Position numbers and translations under genes: made by a program
Shown here: positions 8,573-17,224 of the stretch, one piece after another
Numbering within the stretch: position 1 is the stretch's first letter
How the letters are laid out: every line of letters begins with the position of its first letter
The notes under the pieces: model-generated
Seen by the model: the letters and a program-made list of their open reading frames with translations, nothing else
What the model was told of the DNA's origin: nothing
Database searches by the model: none
From: Erwinia tasmaniensis Et1/99
GTDB lineage: Bacteria; Pseudomonadota; Gammaproteobacteria; Enterobacterales; Enterobacteriaceae
Assembly: GCF_000026185.1 (NCBI RefSeq)
Contig: NC_010694.1
Location: 1,364,001 to 1,428,000, forward strand
Length of the DNA: 64,000 nt
Reading direction: 5' to 3'

Positions 8573-11500
8573 ATGCTAAGCAATATCATAAAATCTACGT
8601 CTTTAAATCTATTATTAAGTCATCCCCCAAGGGAGGCGGGTACTGAAGGACAGGATATCGGATCAGCCTCCTTTGTTCGGATAGACGTGGATCACATATT
8701 GTTTGATGAAGGAAGTAAATCCCCTGCTAAAAATATATCCGCAGAAGACTACGCAGACTCTCGTGTTCCGGTGACAGAAGATGGCTACCGCTGCATCAAA
8801 CAACTTATTATCATGCTGGGTGACGTTAAAAAGAACGAGCTGGTTTCCCAGCTATTAACAAAGATATTTCCTGACGTTCCAACCAATATTATCCTGGTCA
8901 TCAACAGTCTGTGTACTGCTGTTAACGAAAAAAAACATATCGACAGTGCCGTGCTGAACTGCCTTTCTCTGGCATCTTGGTATCTTCCTATTGATATAAA
9001 TATTATCTCCAGGCTGGCCGCATTCATCAGGGAGACGATAATCAACTGGACGGGCGCGTCATTTTTGCGTGAAGACATCAGTGAGGATGATGGCTATCAG
9101 GCTTATCTGTATACATCTTTAGCCGTGGCGATTGTAGCGGCCAGCTACTTCATCACCTCCCCCAGTGCCCCGCAGCGTGGTTTGTTTCAGGTGCCTGCTT
9201 TTGTCGCCAACCTGATGCTGCGAGTCCATTATTACTGGAGAGCGCTTGGCGGAATGGTGCAGCCCGACATACTCCTGGAGGAGCCTGCCGTCCGGCCCGC
9301 CTTTGAGGTAGACAGCAGCATTGAAACGGTCTCATACCTCAGGCCGTCCGCAGACTTTAGCATGGCTAAAGGCCCCCCAGAAACGCTCATCACCGCCTTT
9401 ACATCGAACTCAACGGTGGATCCTGAAGCTTATACAACGGCAACGGTGGAAAATCGGAGTATGGAGACGCCGGGAGTCACTGACAGCGTGGAGAAGCAGG
9501 CGCAGGCTTGGGTGATAGGGCATTTGATGAGACACCACTTGCTGTCCAGGCTGTTGCATTGCACAGCCCATCAGACACAAACGCAACATTATCAGGACGG
9601 GGTGAAAACCACCCATACCCATATCAATATGAAATGTGGGGCCATAAAGTTTCCGGAGCCGTTGTCCAAACCCGCCACGAGTTTTGAGCGGCAAACGAAA
9701 GAATCTGCCTCCTTGCCAAACTCGGCGGCCGAAAGCTCCCACATATATTCCGTTATCCCCATGGCAGCCTCTTCTGGCCCCGTCGTCAACACCTGGATTC
9801 AGGCGCTGAGAAGTAAAGTAGCGAGGGTTGCGGGTGGCGCTGCCGTATTGGCCGGGGCTGCATTCATAGGCAGGAAAATATGGAACTCGTACGCAGCGAA
9901 AAATGCTGAAGAGGCGGTTATTCAACCGTCACAGGATGCGTATAAGGACAGGAAACCTCATCGCTGGGCAGAGAGGGAGAGCATTAATGCAAAGCTGACT
10001 GAAACAATGCAGAAATTCAGGATCCTTGAAGAAGCTAGAATGGCCGACTCTTTCAAGAAAGAGGAAATTATTGCCGCTGTTGGCATCTATCTTTTTGCCC
10101 CGGATCCCCGTTTTACTCATTACGCTTACGGTTTGGATAAAAGGCTGATAAACGTTGCAAAAAAGATCCTCAAGGAAAAAAAACTCTATGGTGGCGGGCG
10201 ATATGAAGAAGTCAGCCCCGCGCGGGCCGGGATAGTGGTGCGGAACTGGCTGTTTGATAATGTACTGGGAATGCCTGTCGAACCCTGGCTCGCGGGTAAA
10301 CTGGCGGCTTTAAATCAGCCCAGACAGTATAACGTCTCGGATATGAAAAGCCTGTTGAATTCAGACTCACTGCGCTCGACCAGGATAATCGATCTTGAGG
10401 GGATCGGCGCTAAAGAAATTGAGCAGCTTTACAGGTTCTGGGACTATGCCCTGGATAATACGCTGCCCTTCAAAAATTTTCTTGCAGCGGAGGAGGTGGC
10501 ATCCCAGACCGCGACGGATGATGCTTTTGTCTGGTTACATTCCGGCGCGCTCTGGCTGAAAGACGCAGGAGCTGAGCTGAGTGAATTCAGTGCAGAAGAG
10601 TGTCAGGCGCTTGGGAGGATAATCTGGCAGAGGGTGGAGTCCGGCGATATGGACATGAGTTATCTGAGATACCTCACCCTGCCGGCGCTGTTGTTTGAGG
10701 CGGTGAACCATCCTAAAAAAGTGTCTCATCGTAAGAAGCACGGTTTCATTCTCCACCTGAAGGTCGTTAAACAATATGCTGAATATCGCAGTCTTGTCGC
10801 AGACCTGCGCGTAAAAGCCGAAGCATTCAACGTGGCGGGTAAGAACTGGACATCCCGTGGAGATATTGCCGCTAAATATGTTGAGCAGTGTCCTGAAGAT
10901 AGGCTGATGCAAATGGGACACTGGGTGGGGAACGGGAAGTGGGTTCCGATCATGAATAATCCTCGTGAGACGCCTGATAAAATCCTTAGAAGGGGCAGAG
11001 ATTTTGCAAAGAATAGATATCTTAATGACGTGACGCCTATCGGATGCCCCGATTTCAGCGTTACCGCAGAGTACGACCGCAAAACCCGAGAGCTGGCTGA
11101 TACATTTTCTGCTGTAGATGAGTATATGCTGGCTGCGGCAATGGGCGGGCTTAAAGAAAAAGAACTTCACTTTATTCGTTCAGAGGGCGCTGTTATCAGC
11201 CTGGTCGTACCTTCTCTTTCCTGTCCATTGTCTATCCCCGCCCCGGAAAAGCAATTGATAATCTCTGACCTTTTCTCAGTGGTTGTTGGCAATCAAGAAC
11301 GGATTTACGCATTTGTCAGGCCAGAGGGTGACAAGGTTGTCATTCGTCGTGTCGACAGGACCATCGATGATTATCTCCAATATGACATTTTTGACGCGCC
11401 TGAACTCAAGCGTATGAGGGGGCGCCGCTTCGTGATACCACAGGTATACAGTAGCTGCGAGTTTCTGCCATCGTACCGGCTTCATATTACAACATCTTTA

Positions 11501-13282
11501 CGGGTTGTTGATCTCGGGGAGGGCGCTCCTGAAAATATCGTTAATCATTTTAAGGTGAAGCGTCGTTCGGAGTTTTATGATCGCACGCGACAGGCCGGTT
11601 ATAATGAGACACCAGAGAAAATAGTCATTGAAATATTAAAGAGCTTTATTCCTTTTTACGACTGTATCAATGGAAAATTCCCCTACAATATTATTTCCTG
11701 TGTCCTCGATGTGATTTCCTTTATTCCTCTGGTGGGTCAGGTGGCGGGTTTAACGGGGAAATTCGGAGTCAATCTCTCAAGAGCGATAAATGTAGGCGTG
11801 AAACTCTTACCTTCAGGTGCCTTGTCGACGAACATCGCCAAAGCGGCCGGGAAGCAGGCGCTAAAACAAATCCATTTGCCAACAATTTCAGAGCTGACCT
11901 TATTGAGTAAAACCGCAGTGCAGACGCTGGACCCCGGTTTTGAGCTTCTTGCCGGCGTAGGTAAATTCTCTTACAAGGGGATCAGTGAACTCACCGACTG
12001 GGTGCGCGCTGGAAAGAACGCTGATGATATGAAAAATATAGAGAAAATTATTTATAAAATAAACACTGTCGATGCAAAAATAAGCGATCAGGTTTTTGAT
12101 TTTAAAAAGGCGTATCTACCCAATTCGAAATTGAAAATCCCTGTTAAAGCGGTAAGGCTGAAAAATCGAAAGGAACTTTATGTGATTGTCGATCCGGTAA
12201 CAGGGGAGGGTCTGGGCCGATTTTATTACCTTGACGGGGAAAAATTGGTACCGTCTTTACCCCCTAAAGCCCTGTTTCGAACGCATGAAAAAAAAATTGA
12301 GAAAAAAAATTGGGGTAAAAAAAAGAGAGGCCCTGACGCGACGGGTATAGTTCCAATATGCTCTCGTCGACCCAAAAGGGGCATTGAGGAACTATGCGCA
12401 GCAACATCCTATGCTCATAGAGGCAACCATTTTTATATTGATCTTGGAAGAGGGGAGAAAGCCTTCGCGTTCAGGTTACCTTACTTAAAGATGGTCAATA
12501 TGGTTCGCTATCAGATAGTCGAAGAGTCACTAAGAAATGCCTATTCGCTATGTCAAACCGCAAAAAATAAAGTCACCGGTATGAGTCAAGAGCAAATCAT
12601 AATGGCTTTCGGGAAGTATGCGGGTACAAGCATTAGTGGAACTCAGGCTGATAGTGTAAAAAATAAGGTAATGGAAATTGCACAAGGCAGTGAAGTTTAT
12701 TATCAAGAAAGAGATAAGAGAGTCATTCTGATTTCAGATGATATAGGTGACCTGGCGTACGTTGTACCTCATGAACTTGTAATAATGATAACTGATTCGT
12801 TTTTTGTAAAATTAGATCCCGCTATGGCTGCAATAACACTAATACATGAGATTAGTCATGGAGTGGCAAAGACAGACGACCTGTTTTATTACCCTTCGAA
12901 TCCCACTATAGGTAAAAAAGGCTTAAGCCTGCTGGATTTCTGCATACGGTATAATAAGGATATTTATACTGTTTTGATGACTAAAGTGGCGCGTCTTATG
13001 AAAAGACCTGATATGTCACTGCTGGTTCCCGGAGACGATCTTTTCAAAAAATTAAATATACCTGACCCCAATAATGATGCAGCTATTGACAGAATCTTTC
13101 TGGATGGAATGAAAGATGCAGGGATCACTCGCGCTGAGATATCGGTAAACAACGCCGATTCCCTGGCTTTTTTTATCATGGGGCTGGGGATCGGCGATAC
13201 GAGTTCCCCTCTTGTGAACATCAATCAACTGTTCAAAAGTGTTGGCGCACAGGAAGAATTCCCTACTCATCACTATCGCTGA
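8573..13282 (+). CDS. Very large putative toxin/effector with C-terminal Asp-zincin metallopeptidase domain
   Basis: 1569 residues from ATG 8573, preceded by AGGGAG. No Sec signal peptide is evident. Hydrophobic stretches lie near residues 180-196, 416-437 and 1040-1060. The central part (about 450-1060) I do not assign to a family. A very basic segment (KKIEKKNWGKKKR, 1240-1252) precedes the C-terminal domain, where H1425-E1426-x-x-H1429, then T1434-x-D1436-x-x-Y1439, then NADS 1527-1530 match the zinc site of deuterolysin-like (M35) Asp-zincins: HExxH, GTxDxxYG and NAD[ST]. Inferred role: a secreted or injected protease toxin; route and target are unknown. It stands alone between gyrA and rcsC, is not part of the E. 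coli core, has an A+T-rich 5' flank and last third, and no obvious immunity gene follows. An interbacterial or host-directed effector are both possible. Confidence 0.72.
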   Translation: MLSNIIKSTSLNLLLSHPPREAGTEGQDIGSASFVRIDVDHILFDEGSKSPAKNISAEDYADSRVPVTEDGYRCIKQLIIMLGDVKKNELVSQLLTKIFPDVPTNIILVINSLCTAVNEKKHIDSAVLNCLSLASWYLPIDINIISRLAAFIRETIINWTGASFLREDISEDDGYQAYLYTSLAVAIVAASYFITSPSAPQRGLFQVPAFVANLMLRVHYYWRALGGMVQPDILLEEPAVRPAFEVDSSIETVSYLRPSADFSMAKGPPETLITAFTSNSTVDPEAYTTATVENRSMETPGVTDSVEKQAQAWVIGHLMRHHLLSRLLHCTAHQTQTQHYQDGVKTTHTHINMKCGAIKFPEPLSKPATSFERQTKESASLPNSAAESSHIYSVIPMAASSGPVVNTWIQALRSKVARVAGGAAVLAGAAFIGRKIWNSYAAKNAEEAVIQPSQDAYKDRKPHRWAERESINAKLTETMQKFRILEEARMADSFKKEEIIAAVGIYLFAPDPRFTHYAYGLDKRLINVAKKILKEKKLYGGGRYEEVSPARAGIVVRNWLFDNVLGMPVEPWLAGKLAALNQPRQYNVSDMKSLLNSDSLRSTRIIDLEGIGAKEIEQLYRFWDYALDNTLPFKNFLAAEEVASQTATDDAFVWLHSGALWLKDAGAELSEFSAEECQALGRIIWQRVESGDMDMSYLRYLTLPALLFEAVNHPKKVSHRKKHGFILHLKVVKQYAEYRSLVADLRVKAEAFNVAGKNWTSRGDIAAKYVEQCPEDRLMQMGHWVGNGKWVPIMNNPRETPDKILRRGRDFAKNRYLNDVTPIGCPDFSVTAEYDRKTRELADTFSAVDEYMLAAAMGGLKEKELHFIRSEGAVISLVVPSLSCPLSIPAPEKQLIISDLFSVVVGNQERIYAFVRPEGDKVVIRRVDRTIDDYLQYDIFDAPELKRMRGRRFVIPQVYSSCEFLPSYRLHITTSLRVVDLGEGAPENIVNHFKVKRRSEFYDRTRQAGYNETPEKIVIEILKSFIPFYDCINGKFPYNIISCVLDVISFIPLVGQVAGLTGKFGVNLSRAINVGVKLLPSGALSTNIAKAAGKQALKQIHLPTISELTLLSKTAVQTLDPGFELLAGVGKFSYKGISELTDWVRAGKNADDMKNIEKIIYKINTVDAKISDQVFDFKKAYLPNSKLKIPVKAVRLKNRKELYVIVDPVTGEGLGRFYYLDGEKLVPSLPPKALFRTHEKKIEKKNWGKKKRGPDATGIVPICSRRPKRGIEELCAATSYAHRGNHFYIDLGRGEKAFAFRLPYLKMVNMVRYQIVEESLRNAYSLCQTAKNKVTGMSQEQIIMAFGKYAGTSISGTQADSVKNKVMEIAQGSEVYYQERDKRVILISDDIGDLAYVVPHELVIMITDSFFVKLDPAMAAITLIHEISHGVAKTDDLFYYPSNPTIGKKGLSLLDFCIRYNKDIYTVLMTKVARLMKRPDMSLLVPGDDLFKKLNIPDPNNDAAIDRIFLDGMKDAGITRAEISVNNADSLAFFIMGLGIGDTSSPLVNINQLFKSVGAQEEFPTHHYR

Positions 13283-13579
13283 CGTCAGCCCGTTACGCTG
13301 CCGCGGATATGTCGTCTAAGACTTTGCCCGTCGCAGGGACCGTTTGTAGATGACGGACTGAGTGCGGCAGGTATTGGTTTTTCTGAGCACATTTAGCCTT
13401 AACCGCGCGTTCCACAGTATTGCCGGTGAAACGTTATTTTACTGGCGTGAAATAGTGGGGAACAGGATGAAAATGGGGGAAATATCTGCGGACAATAGCC
13501 GGGATAACTGGCTTTTTTCGCAGGCTGGCGCTACTGTATCGGCACTCTTTTTTTCGCTATGGCTGCCAGTAGGTTACGC
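13283..13579. other. Gap between large toxin-like gene and rcsC
   Basis: No convincing gene. An open frame of 73 codons ends at 13583 but has a non-ATG start context without ribosome binding site and an unremarkable composition. No clear terminator follows the toxin-like gene. Confidence 0.4.
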
Positions 13580-16435
13580 TTGAAATATCCTGTCTCTTTC
13601 CGCACTACGTTAAAGATCTCCCGCTATCTGTTCCGTGCGCTGGCGCTGATGCTATGGACGCTGGGAGCATTACTGACCGCTTTTTATATTTTCAATGTGT
13701 TACGTGAAAGAGAAACCCAGGTTCGACATGATTTCAACACCAGCTACCAGCAGGCCGAATGGTATGTTCGCCACTCGTTAGATGTGATGCGAGAATTAAA
13801 ATTTATCGCTGAAAATCATCTGAATACATCAGTCGACAGCGCCATTCAGTCGGGCAGCGAACAACATACGGGCACTTTCTTACAGCCACAATTCAGCAAA
13901 TTTTACCCCTCATCCGACTGTGATTACATGCGTAACACCCTGCATAACTCCCTGGGGTCTTTCAGTTATTTTCTTAACTACTGGAGAGATAACTTCGCTA
14001 CGGCCGCCCGACTGAACAGGGTGTTTTTTATTGGCGGGGAAAATCAATGCCTGGCAAACTTCGACCTGGTGTCCACGGCTGCGGACCAAAACAGGATGAT
14101 GAAAGTGTTGCGTGAGAGAATTTCTATCTATCGCAACGGTACGGAAGAAGAGCGTAAGAATAATCTTTCATGGATTGCTCCTGCGGTGCAGCCCGGCGTC
14201 GGGTTCTACTACATGATCACCCCGGTTTACGTGACGGATAAGGTCACCGCGCTGCTGGGTATCGAGCAAAGTATCCGGATAGAAGATCTCATGACGGCCG
14301 GGAGTCTGCCCATGACGGTCACGCTGGTGGACCAGAATAACAGGCGCGTGCTCACCTCCGAGCGGGGCGAGGCAAAATTTTCCGCCGACGATCTGCCTGA
14401 CGACCCCACGTGGTTTGGCTATATATCGGGTTACAGTCGGCTGGTGATGAAAAAGAACCTGCCATCCTCTTCACTCAGCGTGGTTTATACCGTCGCCACC
14501 AGTGAGATGATTGAGCGGCTAAAAATGTTGATCGTTAACGCCATTTTGCTGAATTTGATCAGCGGCATCATCGTAGTGACCTTTGCCCGATTGTTTGAGC
14601 GGCGGATGTTCCTGCCCGCGGAAGATAACGCTTACCGCCTGGAGGAACAGGAGCAGTTTAACCGCAAAATCGTGGCGTCTGCCCCGGTCGGGATCTGTAT
14701 TCTGCGCACCAGCGACGGAACCAACATACTTAGCAATGAGCTGGCGCATAACTATCTGACCTTGCTGACTCAGGAGGACAGGCTGCGTTTGACCGAGATG
14801 ATCTGCGGGCAGCAGGTCAACTTTGTTGACGTACTGACCGGCAGCAATACCAACCTGCAAATCAGCTTTGTGCACTCTCGCTATCGCAATGAAAATGTGG
14901 CGATCTGCGTGTTGGTCGATGTGAGTGCGCGTGTGAAAATGGAGCAGTCCCTGCATGAGATTGCCAAAGAGGCAGAACAGGCCAGCGAGTCTAAATCAAT
15001 GTTCCTTGCCACCGTCAGCCACGAGCTGCGCACCCCGTTATACGGGATTATCGGTAACCTTGATTTATTAAAAACAAAAGCGCTGCCTGCCGGGGCCGAA
15101 TCACTGGTGACGGCGATGAACAACTCTTCCAGCCTGCTGCTGAAAATTATTAGCGATATTCTCGACTTCTCCAAAATTGAGTCGGAGCAGCTCAAAATAG
15201 AGCCGCGAGAGTTTTCTCCCCGAGAGGTCATTGCTCATATCACCGCAAATTACCTGGCGATGGTGGTCAAAAAGCGCCTGACGCTGTGGTGTTTTATCAA
15301 CAGCGATGTGCCGGTGTTAATGGAGGGTGACCCGATGCGTTTGCAGCAGGTTATTTCAAACCTGCTGAATAACGCGATCAAATTTACCCACACCGGCGGC
15401 ATTATTCTGCAGGTCTACGTCAAAGGTGATTACCTGACTTTCTGCGTGCGTGACAGCGGGGTAGGGATATCGGCGAAGGAACTAACACGTCTGTTCGATC
15501 CTTTCGTCCAGGTGGGCAGCGGCGTGCAGCGTAACTTTCAGGGTACCGGACTGGGGCTGGCAATCTGTGAAAAGCTGATGAATATGATGGACGGCGACAT
15601 AGAGGTGGACTCTGAACCGGATATGGGCAGTCAGTTTGTTGTGCGCATTCCGCTGTATAACAGCCATGTGATGAAGCTGGAACCCTGTGATGGGCTGCAG
15701 GGTAAGCAGTGTTGGCTGCAGTTACGTAATGAAACCCTGGCCACTTATCTTATCAGGCTGCTGCGTGAACATGGAATGCAGGTTCAGCACTATGAGGGTG
15801 AGGCGGTGGCTGACGACATTCTGATTACCGATCACGAGTTCCAGTCACCGCAGAGTTTACGGGCGGTCATTCGCTTTGACGGACGCCATAACGACGCACC
15901 AAGAGAAGTGGCAAGCGGGCGCTGGGTCTGTGCAACCACGACCCCTAACGAGCTGCCTCTGCTGCTGGGACGCATCTATCGTGTTGAGGTGGCGGTGCCC
16001 CAAGGTACGCCAGCGGCACTGGCTAAGGTCGGGGAAAGCGTTAATAACGACGATATCCTGATCCTGGTAGTAGACGATCATCCAATTAACAGGATGCTGC
16101 TATCCGATCAGCTAGGATCGCTGGGCTATCGGGTGAAAACCGCCCAGGATGGCGTTGATGCGCTCAATGTTATCAGCCGCAATGAGATTGATATTGTGCT
16201 AACGGATGTCAATATGCCGAATATGGATGGTTATCGTCTTACTCAACGGCTACGGGAACTGGGGCAAACGTTCCCCGTCATTGGCGTGACGGCCAATGCG
16301 CTGGCGGAAGAAAAACAGCGCTGCATTGAAGCGGGCATGGATAATTGCCTGTCTAAACCGGTCACGATGGAGACGTTACAGCAGGTACTCTTCTCTTATG
16401 CCGGGCGGGTGAGAAAGAGTCGGAAAAGCGTTTAA
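13580..16435 (+). CDS. rcsC: Hybrid sensor histidine kinase RcsC
   Basis: 951 residues if it starts at TTG 13580 (LKYPVSFRTTLKISRYLFRALAL), which aligns with the E. coli start (MKYLASFRTTL) and has AGTAGG six bases upstream; an ATG at 13559 would add seven residues without a ribosome binding site. Inner-membrane kinase of the Rcs envelope-stress phosphorelay. Domain order: TM1 (about 20-42), periplasmic sensor, TM2 (about 320-340), PAS-like linker, HisKA with SHELRTPLYG, HATPase (NLLNNAIKFT, GTGLGLAI), Rcs-specific ABL domain, and C-terminal receiver (DIVLTDVNMPNMDG). It is convergent with rcsB, as in E. coli, and controls capsule and motility genes through RcsD and RcsB. Confidence 0.97.
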   Translation: MKYPVSFRTTLKISRYLFRALALMLWTLGALLTAFYIFNVLRERETQVRHDFNTSYQQAEWYVRHSLDVMRELKFIAENHLNTSVDSAIQSGSEQHTGTFLQPQFSKFYPSSDCDYMRNTLHNSLGSFSYFLNYWRDNFATAARLNRVFFIGGENQCLANFDLVSTAADQNRMMKVLRERISIYRNGTEEERKNNLSWIAPAVQPGVGFYYMITPVYVTDKVTALLGIEQSIRIEDLMTAGSLPMTVTLVDQNNRRVLTSERGEAKFSADDLPDDPTWFGYISGYSRLVMKKNLPSSSLSVVYTVATSEMIERLKMLIVNAILLNLISGIIVVTFARLFERRMFLPAEDNAYRLEEQEQFNRKIVASAPVGICILRTSDGTNILSNELAHNYLTLLTQEDRLRLTEMICGQQVNFVDVLTGSNTNLQISFVHSRYRNENVAICVLVDVSARVKMEQSLHEIAKEAEQASESKSMFLATVSHELRTPLYGIIGNLDLLKTKALPAGAESLVTAMNNSSSLLLKIISDILDFSKIESEQLKIEPREFSPREVIAHITANYLAMVVKKRLTLWCFINSDVPVLMEGDPMRLQQVISNLLNNAIKFTHTGGIILQVYVKGDYLTFCVRDSGVGISAKELTRLFDPFVQVGSGVQRNFQGTGLGLAICEKLMNMMDGDIEVDSEPDMGSQFVVRIPLYNSHVMKLEPCDGLQGKQCWLQLRNETLATYLIRLLREHGMQVQHYEGEAVADDILITDHEFQSPQSLRAVIRFDGRHNDAPREVASGRWVCATTTPNELPLLLGRIYRVEVAVPQGTPAALAKVGESVNNDDILILVVDDHPINRMLLSDQLGSLGYRVKTAQDGVDALNVISRNEIDIVLTDVNMPNMDGYRLTQRLRELGQTFPVIGVTANALAEEKQRCIEAGMDNCLSKPVTMETLQQVLFSYAGRVRKSRKSV

Positions 16436-16575
16436 TGCGGGGCAGCGAAGGGAGATAAAGAGTCAACCCGCCGATGACCGGCGGATTGTCGAAATAACGG
16501 GGCCGAAGATTCACGCTGCCCGGCCATGAGGAACAAAAACATGATGCTTTTGACCGGGGTGACGCGAACCAGACC

Positions 16576-17223
16576 TTATTTTTCTACGGGAGTCATACTC
16601 ACCGATGACAGGTAGTTAAGCAGGGCAATATCGTTGTCCACGCCTAATTTCATCATCGCCGATTTTTTTTGGCTGCTGATGGTTTTAATGCTGCGGTTGA
16701 GTTTCTTGGCTATTTCGGTGACCAGGAAGCCTTCGGCAAACAGGCGCAGTACTTCGCTCTCTTTCGGTGACAGACGTTTATCACCGTAGCCACCCGCGCT
16801 AATTTTCTCCAACAGTTTCGCTACGCTGTCCGGGGTATACTTCTTGCCTTTCTGCAGGGCAGCCAGGGCTTTAGGCAAATCGGTAGGCGCACCCTGTTTC
16901 AGAACGATACCTTCGATGTCGAGATCCAGTACGGCGCTGAGAATGGCCGGGTTATTATTCATGGTCAGAACAATAATCGACAGGTCAGGGTAATGGCGCT
17001 TGATATATTTGATCAGCGTAATGCCATCGCCATATTTTTCACCGGGCATAGAGAGATCGGTGACCAGCACGTTGGCGTCGAGTTTGGACAGGCTGTTAAT
17101 TAACGCCGTCGAATCTTCAAACTCGCCAACCACGTTGACCCACTCAATTTGTTCGAGTGACTTACGAATGCCGAACAGAACAATAGGATGATCGTCGGCA
17201 ATAATGACATTCAGATTATTCAT
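16576..17223 (-). CDS. rcsB: Response regulator RcsB
   Basis: 215 residues from ATG 17223 (MNNLNVIIADDHPIVLFGIRKSLEQ), nearly identical to E. coli RcsB; the longer open frame to 17304 overlaps rcsD and lacks homology. Receiver domain with acidic pocket and phospho-acceptor Asp56 (VTDLSMPG), then a LuxR/NarL-type helix-turn-helix (LSPKESEVLRLFAEGFLVTEIAKKL). Phosphorylated by RcsD, it acts as homodimer or with RcsA on capsule, motility and acid-stress promoters. Its start is one base behind the rcsD stop, so translation is coupled. Confidence 0.98.
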   Translation of the reverse strand: MNNLNVIIADDHPIVLFGIRKSLEQIEWVNVVGEFEDSTALINSLSKLDANVLVTDLSMPGEKYGDGITLIKYIKRHYPDLSIIVLTMNNNPAILSAVLDLDIEGIVLKQGAPTDLPKALAALQKGKKYTPDSVAKLLEKISAGGYGDKRLSPKESEVLRLFAEGFLVTEIAKKLNRSIKTISSQKKSAMMKLGVDNDIALLNYLSSVSMTPVEK

Positions 17224-17224
17224 A

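Noticed and set aside
12887..12901. 15-base match TTATTACCCTTCGAA between the toxin-like gene and 21127-21141 upstream of ompC
   Set aside because: A 15-mer shared by chance is expected about twice in a window this size; flanks do not extend cleanly.
13362..13583. 73-codon frame before rcsC
   Set aside because: Weak start context, no ribosome binding site, and it overlaps the rcsC start.
16470..16488. CCGCCG...CGGCGG inverted repeat between rcsC and rcsB as terminator
   Set aside because: Stem is short and there is no T-run on either strand, so I do not call it.
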